Shown: positions 1 through 4,886 of the stretch, one piece after another
Layout: the number at the start of each line of letters is the position of its first letter
How positions within the stretch are numbered: the stretch's first letter is position 1
NCBI GenBank assembly: GCA_046160725.1
Contig: JBJXHB010000253.1
Location: 1-5,306, forward strand
Reading direction: 5' to 3'
Origin: JBJXHB01 sp046160725
GTDB lineage: Bacteria; Pseudomonadota; Gammaproteobacteria; Burkholderiales; Burkholderiaceae_C
Length of the DNA stretch: 5,306 nt
Program-made: the position numbers and the translations under genes
The notes under the pieces: model-generated
Told to the model about the DNA's origin: nothing
Databases searched by the model: none
What the model saw: only the letters and a program-made list of their open reading frames with translations

Positions 1-164
1 GGCGGGCGGTCGCTGACGCCGTTGAAGAAGCTGTACGGCGCCAGGTTGGGCCGGCCCTGCGCGTCCACGGTTCCGATCCAGCCGATCGGCCGCGGCACCA
101 GCAGGGCCTTGAACGGGTCGTGCGTCAGCCCGGCGGGGCGGCGCTGGCGGGTGTCGTAGTGCAT
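1..164 (-). CDS. Flavin reductase-like FMN-binding protein, N-terminal fragment
   Basis: This is the first 54 codons of a gene that runs off the left edge of the window. The translation starts MHYDTRQRR and contains DPFKALLVPRPIGWIGT followed by APYSFFNGVSDRPP. The PRPIGW-[IV]-x-T block and the later APYSFFN block are hallmarks of the flavin reductase-like (FMN-binding split-barrel, DIM6/NTAB) family, where they help form the FMN site. Such proteins are cytoplasmic; some reduce flavin with NAD(P)H for a partner monooxygenase and many have unknown substrates. The ATG at 162-164 is well supported: an AAGGAG ribosome-binding site (170-175) sits 5 nt upstream. The gene follows the PEP-CTERM gene after a 117-bp gap that holds a terminator, so it probably has its own promoter, though I could not identify one. 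The family call is firm; the substrate cannot be told from this fragment. Confidence 0.85.
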   Translation of the reverse strand, partial: MHYDTRQRRPAGLTHDPFKALLVPRPIGWIGTVDAQGRPNLAPYSFFNGVSDRP

Positions 165-204
165 CGGGGCTCCTTGGAGGCTGGATGATGCACGGGTCGC
201 GGAC

Positions 205-244
205 CTTGAATGAAAGACGGCCATGCGCACAGGCATGGCCGTCT
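205..244 (-). terminator. Rho-independent terminator after the PEP-CTERM gene
   Basis: An inverted repeat pairs 215-226 with 233-244. It is a perfect 12-bp GC-rich stem (core GACGGCCATG / CATGGCCGTC) closing a 6-nt loop. Read on the minus strand, the stem is followed by TTTCATTC, a short imperfect T-tract. It lies about 40 nt past the PEP-CTERM stop codon, where termination of that transcript is expected, and before the ribosome-binding site of the flavin reductase-like gene. The other strand lacks a T-tract, so the terminator is assigned to the minus strand. Confidence 0.7.
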
Positions 245-281
245 CGGTTGGCATGCCCCCGCCTGGGCGGCGGCAGGCGAC

Positions 282-914
282 TCAGCCGCGCGTGGCGCGC
301 CGGCGCAGCCCGACCGCGGCCAGGCCGAGCGCCAGCAGGCCGTAGGTCGACGGCTCCGGCACGGCGACGGTGAAACCGTCGGCATTGAAGTAGAACGCCG
401 GGTTGGCGTAGTTGCGGGTGGTCACGTTCGGATCGAGATAGTCGTTGACCGTGCCCACATAGCGCAGCCCGCCGATGGTCACCGAGCCCGGCAGGCCGGC
501 CAAGTCACCACCGATAAAGAACTGCCCGAAGTGCACGCTGGCCTCGACATCGGTCTTGGGGCCGATGGTGTGCAGCACGTTGCCCGAGGTGTCCAGCAGG
601 AACAGCGACCCCGTGCCGTCAACGGCGCTCACCAGGTCGGCATAGGAGAACGCCCAGAGCATGGTCGGTGCATTGATGGTCAGGGTCTGCGAGCCGACGA
701 AGTCGATGGTGAAGTCGAAGGTGTCGCCCTCGGCCAGTGCCACGTTGAACGGCGCCGAGAACGGCGGCGACCCTTGCACGCCGCCGGTGAAGCCGCCCAA
801 GCCGGCCACGATGTCGTTCACGTCCAGCGAGACCGATACCGTTGCGGTGGCGGCCATCGAGGCGGCTGAGAAGGCGGCCAGGGCGGCAGTGGCGATGATG
901 TGGCGAATGTGCAT
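282..914 (-). CDS. PEP-CTERM sorting domain protein (secreted, exosortase substrate)
   Basis: This 210-residue protein has a three-part secreted design. Residues 1-21 form a signal peptide: MHIRHI, a hydrophobic Ala-rich stretch, and a likely SMA/A cleavage site. Residues 22-184 are a Gly-, Thr- and Phe-rich, probably beta-sheet region with no cysteine. The C-terminus carries a PEP-CTERM signal: VPEPST at 185-190, a hydrophobic segment at about 191-203, then RRR and a short polar tail. In this system an exosortase recognises the PEP motif and processes the protein at the membrane for export to the cell surface, usually in bacteria that make exopolysaccharide or biofilm. The start is set by an AGGAG site (922-926) 7 nt before the ATG. 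The frame stays open far upstream, but that extension only overlaps ldcA out of frame. The mature region matches no function I recognise. No exosortase gene is visible here, which is normal because substrates are scattered through the genome. Confidence 0.9.
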   Translation of the reverse strand: MHIRHIIATAALAAFSAASMAATATVSVSLDVNDIVAGLGGFTGGVQGSPPFSAPFNVALAEGDTFDFTIDFVGSQTLTINAPTMLWAFSYADLVSAVDGTGSLFLLDTSGNVLHTIGPKTDVEASVHFGQFFIGGDLAGLPGSVTIGGLRYVGTVNDYLDPNVTTRNYANPAFYFNADGFTVAVPEPSTYGLLALGLAAVGLRRRATRG

Positions 915-975
915 GTGCGTGCTCCTGCAAGCGTGCCCGACCTCACAGCGAGGCGGTTGCGGCAGTCTGCCACCG

Positions 976-990
976 CCGGGCTCCTCCCGG
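976..990. repeat. Short hairpin in the leader region of the PEP-CTERM gene
   Basis: CCGGG (976-980) and CCCGG (986-990) form a perfect 5-bp stem around the loop CTCCT. On the minus strand the loop reads AGGAG, the same string as the PEP-CTERM ribosome-binding site about 60 nt downstream. The stem is short and chance formation is plausible in DNA this rich in GC. A regulatory role is speculative. Confidence 0.3.
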
Positions 991-1000
991 TGTCGCACAC

Positions 1001-1021
1001 ACCCCCCGGAATGAAGGGGGT
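1001..1021. repeat. C/G-tract hairpin between ldcA and the PEP-CTERM gene
   Basis: ACCCCC (1001-1006) pairs with GGGGGT (1016-1021) across a 9-nt loop. No T-tract follows on either strand, so it is not a classical intrinsic terminator. It could still pause polymerase or protect a 3' end, or be a chance product of base composition. Confidence 0.35.
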
Positions 1022-1037
1022 CCGGCACCGCCGGCAG

Positions 1038-1062
1038 CCCGGCCGATGCCTGTCTGGCCGGG
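1038..1062 (-). terminator. Candidate transcript-end hairpin just after ldcA, without T-tail
   Basis: CCCGGCC (1038-1044) and GGCCGGG (1056-1062) form a perfect 7-bp all-G/C stem with an 11-nt loop. On the minus strand it begins only 4 nt after the ldcA stop codon, the usual place for a 3'-end structure. There is no run of T after the stem, so it would have to act with Rho or as a 3'-stabilising hairpin. The C/G-tract hairpin at 1001-1021 lies 16 bp further downstream. Position favours a real function; sequence alone does not prove it. Confidence 0.4.
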
Positions 1063-1066
1063 TCCG

Positions 1067-2008
1067 CTACAAGTCGCGGTCGATGGACATATGGCGGCCC
1101 GGCAGCAGCACGTCCTGGTCGATCCGCAGCAGCGCCGCATCGGCATCCAGCGTCACCTGGGCGCCCAGCGGCAGCGGCCGGTTCGGCGTGCCGTGGCCGG
1201 TGGGCCAGTTGGCCACCAGCGGCTTGCCCAGGGCGGCCAGGCCGCGCATCAGCTCGTCGCGTGGGTAGTCGGCGTCGGTGAAGCTGCCGACGATGAAGCC
1301 GGCCGCGGCGTCCAGCGCGCCGCTCAGGCGCAACTGCAGCAGCAGGCGGTCGATGCGGTAGGGCTCCTCGCCGACCTCCTCGAAGAAGACGATGCGGCCG
1401 CGCCAGTCCGGCTGCCAGGGCGTGCCGACCAGCATGGCCAGCAGCGTCAGGTTGCCGCCGGCCAGCCGCCCGCTGGCGCGTCCGCCCACGTGCAGCGTGG
1501 CATCGGGCTGCGGCGCGCGCAGCTCGGTGCCGGCCGGCAGGCCGTCGCGCAGCCAGGCGGTGATGGCCGCCACGTCGTCGGCCCGCTCCGGCTTGACCAG
1601 GTCCGAGCCCGGCATGGGCGCATGCAGGGCCAGCTGGCCCTGTCCGTCCAGCCAGGCGTGCAGCGCCGTGATGTCGCTGTAGCCCAGCAGGGGCTTGGGG
1701 TGGCGCTGTGCCAGGCCGCCCGGCAGCAGGGGCAGCAGACGGCCAGCGCCATAGCCGCCGCGGATGCACCAGATGGCGTCGACGCTGTCGTCCTCATAGG
1801 CGGCGCGCAGGTCGGCGGCGCGCTGCTCGTCCGGCCCCGCCAGGTAGCCGCCGCGCGCCGCCGTGCTCGGGTACATCCGGGGCTGCCAGCCCCAGGACGC
1901 GATCAGCCCGGGCGTGGCATCGGCGCTGGCCGCGGATGGTGGCCCGGAGGGTGCGACCACGGCGATGGTGGCGCCGGGCGCCAGGGTGCGCCAGGGGGCG
2001 TAGCTCAT
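1067..2008 (-). CDS. ldcA: LD-carboxypeptidase (muramoyltetrapeptide carboxypeptidase), peptidase family S66
   Basis: This 313-residue enzyme should remove the terminal D-alanine from murein tetrapeptides (L,D bond), a cytoplasmic step in peptidoglycan recycling that yields tripeptide for Mpl. Family S66 signatures appear in order. VAPSGP is near residues 18-23 and CIRGGYGAGR is at 81-90. GYSD follows, with the nucleophile Ser111. FFEEVGEEPYRIDR holds the catalytic Glu (probably Glu210). NWPTGHGTPN contains His272, and LPLG follows. The Ser-Glu-His triad is therefore complete, and the length fits the roughly 300-residue family. The start at MSYAPWR is preferred because the VAPSGP strand normally lies near the N-terminus, and the ATG is 7 nt after the thioesterase stop with a weak GAGG overlapping that stop. 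This implies translational coupling. A 24-residue in-frame extension upstream to 2080 is Arg/Ser-rich, overlaps the thioesterase and looks spurious. There is no signal peptide. Confidence 0.93.
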   Translation of the reverse strand: MSYAPWRTLAPGATIAVVAPSGPPSAASADATPGLIASWGWQPRMYPSTAARGGYLAGPDEQRAADLRAAYEDDSVDAIWCIRGGYGAGRLLPLLPGGLAQRHPKPLLGYSDITALHAWLDGQGQLALHAPMPGSDLVKPERADDVAAITAWLRDGLPAGTELRAPQPDATLHVGGRASGRLAGGNLTLLAMLVGTPWQPDWRGRIVFFEEVGEEPYRIDRLLLQLRLSGALDAAAGFIVGSFTDADYPRDELMRGLAALGKPLVANWPTGHGTPNRPLPLGAQVTLDADAALLRIDQDVLLPGRHMSIDRDL

Positions 2009-2015
2009 CGTCGCC

Positions 2016-2558
2016 TCAGGCCGGTTCCGCATTCGGCGCCGGCGGACGGGGCTTGAACTCCGGCCCGATCTTGAACACACCGCTGACGCGGGCCACCGGC
2101 TCGCCGTCCACGCCCACCAGACCTTGCATGAACACCATGCTGCGGGTGACGCGCAGGACCTGGGCCCGGCCCTCGATCCAGGCGCCCAGGCGCACGCCGG
2201 CGAGGAAGTCGATCTGCAGGCTGACGGTGGGCAGGAACCGGCCTTTCAGCGGCCCCTGGCTGTTGGCGGCGATGGGCAGCAGCATGTCGGCAAAGGTGGC
2301 CATCATCCCGCCGTGCAGGTTGCCCATCGGGTTGACATGGCGCGCATCGACCCGCAGGCCCATCACCATGCTCTGCTCGTCGCGGCGGAACCACAACGGC
2401 CCGTTGTGCTCGACGAAGCCGGGCGGGGTGATGAAGTGGCGCCAGCCCTGGCCGTCCGGTGGGCCGGTGGGCAGGTCGGTGGGCAGGGGCGGCATGCCCA
2501 GGCGGGCGGCGGCGGCCAGGCTCTCCGGCGAGGGTGCGGGTGGTGGGGTGACAGACAT
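2016..2558 (-). CDS. PaaI-family hotdog-fold thioesterase
   Basis: The 180-residue protein has the PaaI/YbgC-like hotdog layout. A variable 70-residue N-terminal part is followed by NPMGNLHGGMMATFADML at about residues 76-93, where HGG (82-84) and the downstream Asp91 match the active-site helix of PaaI-type acyl-CoA thioesterases. Beta-strand segments follow: TVSLQIDFLAG, EGRAQVLRV, and DGEPVARVSGVFKI. The C-terminal 15 residues are Pro-rich. Enzymes of this type hydrolyse acyl- or aryl-acyl-CoA thioesters in the cytoplasm; the substrate here is unknown. The ATG at 2556-2558 was chosen because earlier in-frame sequence only overlaps the M20 gene out of frame. The upstream region lacks a clear Shine-Dalgarno sequence, so the start is less certain than the function; Met22 is an alternative. 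The stop codon lies 7 nt before ldcA, so the two are almost certainly co-transcribed, although no biochemical link between a thioesterase and murein recycling is known to me. Confidence 0.88.
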   Translation of the reverse strand: MSVTPPPAPSPESLAAAARLGMPPLPTDLPTGPPDGQGWRHFITPPGFVEHNGPLWFRRDEQSMVMGLRVDARHVNPMGNLHGGMMATFADMLLPIAANSQGPLKGRFLPTVSLQIDFLAGVRLGAWIEGRAQVLRVTRSMVFMQGLVGVDGEPVARVSGVFKIGPEFKPRPPAPNAEPA

Positions 2559-2572
2559 GGCGGGATTGTCCG

Positions 2573-2607
2573 TGCCGCGCCGGGCCAGCCCTGTCGCAGG
2601 CGCGGCA
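2573..2607. repeat. Hairpin in the gap between the M20 gene and the thioesterase gene
   Basis: TGCCGCGCC (2573-2581) and GGCGCGGCA (2599-2607) are a perfect 9-bp inverted repeat with a 17-nt loop, which can itself pair GGG (2582-2584) with CCC (2589-2591). It ends 14 nt before the thioesterase start codon on the minus strand, and no T-tract follows it. It could reduce read-through or affect translation of the thioesterase, separating the oxygenase/M20 pair from the thioesterase/ldcA pair. Chance is possible in GC-rich DNA. Confidence 0.45.
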
Positions 2608-2629
2608 GGCCCTGACGGGCACCCGACGA

Positions 2630-3847
2630 TCAGGCCACCAGCCGCTGCACCGCCCGCCACCAGACCCGGTACACCGGCGCGATGCTGGCCAGCTCGATGC
2701 ACTCGTCGGTGGCATGCAGCCCGCGGTAGCGCACGCCAAAGCCGCACAGCGCCGGTATGCCCAGGCCGGCCAGGTAGTTGCCGATGTTGGAGGGACCGGC
2801 CACCTCGGTCGGCAGCGCCAGGCCCTCGGCCGAAGCGGCCTGTTGCAGCGCCTGCACCATCGGATGGGCTGCTGGCACGCGGTAGGCGGGCCAGCCGTCG
2901 ATCCAGACGCAGCATGCCGGCGCGGCCTGCGGCCAGGCGGCGTCGTGCGCGGCCAGCAGCACCGCCAGCCAGGCCCGGGCATCGGCCGCGTCGAATCCTG
3001 GCGTCAGGCGGATGTCCAGCTCCAGCCGCGCGGCGTCCGGCACCACGCTGAATTGGCCGGATGCACCGGCCTGCAGCGCCGTCACCGTGAGCTGGGGCGG
3101 GTGCGGGAAGTCCTGCTGCCGGGCGGCGTCCACCGGCAACGCCGCCGCAGCCAGCTGGCCGGCCAGCGCAGCTGCGCGTTGCGCGGCGTTGATGCCGCGC
3201 TCACCGACGCCGCCGGAGTGTGCCGCCCGCCCGTCCAGCGCAATCCGCGCGCGCAGGAAACCGCGGCCGCCCAGCACCACGCTGTCCATGCCGGGGTAGC
3301 CGATCATCACGCCGTCCGGGCGCGCGCCCTGCGCGCCGTCGAAGAAGGCACGCGCGCCGCCAAAGCCGCCGGAATGCTCGTCCAGGTCCAGCAGCAGGCC
3401 CAGCCGGCCCCGCCAGCCGGCCGCCTGCGGCGCCAGCGCAGCGAGCAAATGGGCGAACAGCGCGGCCGCGGCCTTCGAGTCGGACGCGCCACGGCCGTAA
3501 AGCCAGCCGTTGCGCACGAGGCCGGAGGTCGGCGCGTCCGTCCACGCGTCCGCGTCGCCGAAGCCGGCGGTGTCCAGCGTCGCGTCCAGCACCCACCAGG
3601 GGCGGGCGTCGGCCGGGCCGATCTCGGCATACAGCGCCATCGGCCGGCCCGTGCCGTCGCGCAGCACGCGGTGCGGCAGGCCGGCGGCCGTGAGCCATCG
3701 CGCCATGTGGTCGGCCACGGGCTCGTGCGCATCGACGCCGCCGCGGCTGGGGATGCGCACCAGATCGGCCAACAAGGCGGTGATCGAGTCGACCGGCACG
3801 TCCGCCGGTTCGCGCATGGCCATCGGAGTCTTCGCCAGGCGGTGCAT
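2630..3847 (-). CDS. M20-family metallopeptidase/amidohydrolase with altered metal-ligand residues
   Basis: This 405-residue protein follows the M20 (ArgE/DapE/CPG2) plan. A catalytic domain is interrupted by a dimerisation domain around AAHSGG (His210) and GINAAQRAAAL, and it returns at SNIGNYLAGLGIPAL and LHATDECIEL (His378). The middle motif YGRGASDSK gives the bridging Asp123, and LDLDEHSGGFGG gives the general-base Glu157. The usual HxD motif reads TLD (Thr90, Asp92), the second Glu of the usual DEE is His158, and the usual Glu of the EP motif is Tyr184 in GYPGMD. So three of five expected metal ligands differ (residues numbered from the ATG at 3847). A related subfamily with such changes may exist. 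The protein is cytoplasmic, with no signal peptide. Starts GTG (3850) and ATG (3847) are adjacent, 9-12 nt after the oxygenase stop, which suggests coupling; no strong ribosome-binding site is visible. Family membership is firm; substrate and even catalytic activity are open. Confidence 0.85.
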   Translation of the reverse strand: MHRLAKTPMAMREPADVPVDSITALLADLVRIPSRGGVDAHEPVADHMARWLTAAGLPHRVLRDGTGRPMALYAEIGPADARPWWVLDATLDTAGFGDADAWTDAPTSGLVRNGWLYGRGASDSKAAAALFAHLLAALAPQAAGWRGRLGLLLDLDEHSGGFGGARAFFDGAQGARPDGVMIGYPGMDSVVLGGRGFLRARIALDGRAAHSGGVGERGINAAQRAAALAGQLAAAALPVDAARQQDFPHPPQLTVTALQAGASGQFSVVPDAARLELDIRLTPGFDAADARAWLAVLLAAHDAAWPQAAPACCVWIDGWPAYRVPAAHPMVQALQQAASAEGLALPTEVAGPSNIGNYLAGLGIPALCGFGVRYRGLHATDECIELASIAPVYRVWWRAVQRLVA

Positions 3848-3859
3848 CACCGTCGACGC

Positions 3860-4765
3860 TCAGGCGGTCTTGGGCAGCAGGTTGTCGCTGGTCTGCAGTG
3901 CGCTGGCCGGCAGGCCGCCCGCCCAGGGCAGGTCCACGGGGTAGGGCGTCAGCAGCGCGTCGTCCGGCAGGCACTGGATGGGTGTGAAGTCGCGGTGCGC
4001 GATGTAGGCGGGCCGATGGAAGCGCCGGATGTGGTTGCGCACCGTGCACAGGCTCAGGTACACGGCGACCCGGTTCCAGGGGCTGAGGTTGCTGGTGGAG
4101 GCATGCACCAGGCAGCCGTGGAACAGGATCATCGAGCCGGCCGGGCCGACCGGGGCCACGATGCCGCGCTCGACATAGCGGCCGTCGGCGTCGTAGTGGC
4201 CGGCGCCACCGGCACGCTCGACCAGCCGGGTGATGGTCGGGCCGTCGATGGTCCACAGCGGGTAGCTGGTGGTCTTGAGGTCATGGCCGGCGGCGACCAC
4301 GCCCTCGCGGTGGCTGCCGGGGATGAACATCAGCGGGCCGTTGAAGGGGCTGACGTCGTCCAGGAAGATGGCGACGTTCATGGCCCGCGGCTGCGGCATG
4401 GCGTCGTCGCGCTGCCAGGTGCCGTAGTCCTGGTGCCATTGCCAGACATCGCCCTCGAAGGCGAGCTTGCCGTTGACCTTGAACTGGTGCATGTACAGCG
4501 GCTCGTCGTCCAGCAGCTGCTGCACCGGCCGCACCATCCGCGGATGGCGCGCCAGGCGGGCGAACGGGGCGCTGGTCAGGTGGGCCGCGAAGTTGGTGCG
4601 CACCGCGTCCGTGCCCTTCTCGCGCACGTTGTATGACTCGCGGCGCGCATACAGCTCGGGCACGGCGTCCAGCAGCGTGCCCACCTCGGGCCTGCTGAAC
4701 AGGCCGGGGAAAAAGAGATAGCCGTCGCGGTCGAAGGCGGCTATCTGGTCGGGGGTCAGTTCCAT
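3860..4765 (-). CDS. Phytanoyl-CoA dioxygenase (PhyH) family protein, EctD-like Fe(II)/2-oxoglutarate oxygenase
   Basis: The 301-residue protein has the complete iron site of the family: WQWHQDYGTWQ gives His111 and Asp113, and GCLVHASTSNLSPWNR gives the distal His221 plus Arg232, the likely 2-oxoglutarate anchor. The segments YMHQFKVN (91-98), DDAMPQPRA (120-128), FNGPLMFIPGSHR (141-153) and VGPAGSMILF (206-215) resemble the ectoine hydroxylase EctD block by block, and the length is the same. However, the EctD signature around the iron ligands (WHSDFETWH-x-EDGMP) is only partly kept, so the substrate need not be ectoine. The predicted reaction is hydroxylation of a small molecule, using O2 and 2-oxoglutarate and releasing succinate and CO2, in the cytoplasm. 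The ATG at 4763-4765 has GGAG (4773-4776) 7 nt upstream, and FDRDGYLFFPGLFS begins about 10 residues in, as is typical. It is first in the minus-strand gene run and is divergent from the dehydrogenase gene. Confidence 0.9.
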   Translation of the reverse strand: MELTPDQIAAFDRDGYLFFPGLFSRPEVGTLLDAVPELYARRESYNVREKGTDAVRTNFAAHLTSAPFARLARHPRMVRPVQQLLDDEPLYMHQFKVNGKLAFEGDVWQWHQDYGTWQRDDAMPQPRAMNVAIFLDDVSPFNGPLMFIPGSHREGVVAAGHDLKTTSYPLWTIDGPTITRLVERAGGAGHYDADGRYVERGIVAPVGPAGSMILFHGCLVHASTSNLSPWNRVAVYLSLCTVRNHIRRFHRPAYIAHRDFTPIQCLPDDALLTPYPVDLPWAGGLPASALQTSDNLLPKTA

Positions 4766-4886
4766 GGCGTGGCTCCAGCGCGCGGAGGCTGCATTCTGCG
4801 GCGTTGCCATCACGGGCTGTGCCGTGCGGCTGACGTAGCATGCCCCGCACCGACCGCACCGCGCGCCGCTGCTGCGCGACATCACC
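4766..4886. promoter_or_regulatory. Divergent intergenic region with presumed promoters for both flanking genes
   Basis: These 121 bp separate the starts of the oxygenase gene (minus) and the dehydrogenase gene (plus), so promoters for both directions should lie here. I find no convincing -35/-10 pair. TTGCCA (4804-4809) and TAGCAT (4836-4841) are individually promoter-like but 26 bp apart, which is too far. A dyad, GTGCGG (4824-4829) and CCGCAC (4845-4850) with a 15-bp spacer, could be an operator. The role is inferred from gene arrangement. Confidence 0.5.

Noticed and set aside
915..1000. Sigma-54 promoter for the PEP-CTERM gene (TGGCAG and GGGCACG strings on the minus strand)
   Set aside because: The GG and GC elements are not at the required 10-bp spacing in either case (one is a base short, the other several bases short), so the match to the consensus fails.
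915..1769. A 285-codon in-frame upstream extension of the PEP-CTERM gene
   Set aside because: It overlaps ldcA in another frame, is Arg/Ala/Gly-rich without motifs, and would bury the signal peptide in the middle of the protein. The ATG at 914 has a good ribosome-binding site followed directly by a signal peptide.
1046..2056. Plus-strand open frame of 336 codons opposite ldcA
   Set aside because: No recognisable motif and a composition typical of antisense frames; the minus strand encodes a full S66 enzyme with its catalytic triad.
2714..4636. A 640-codon open frame on the plus strand opposite the M20 and oxygenase genes
   Set aside because: Its translation is low-complexity (rich in Ala, Gly, Arg, Gln, His) with no family motif, and it lies antisense to two genes with complete, recognisable domain motifs. 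Long antisense open frames are expected at this GC content.
3860..4765. Assignment of the oxygenase as genuine ectoine hydroxylase EctD
   Set aside because: The signature around the iron ligands is only partly conserved and no ectoine biosynthesis gene is adjacent, so only EctD-like is supported.
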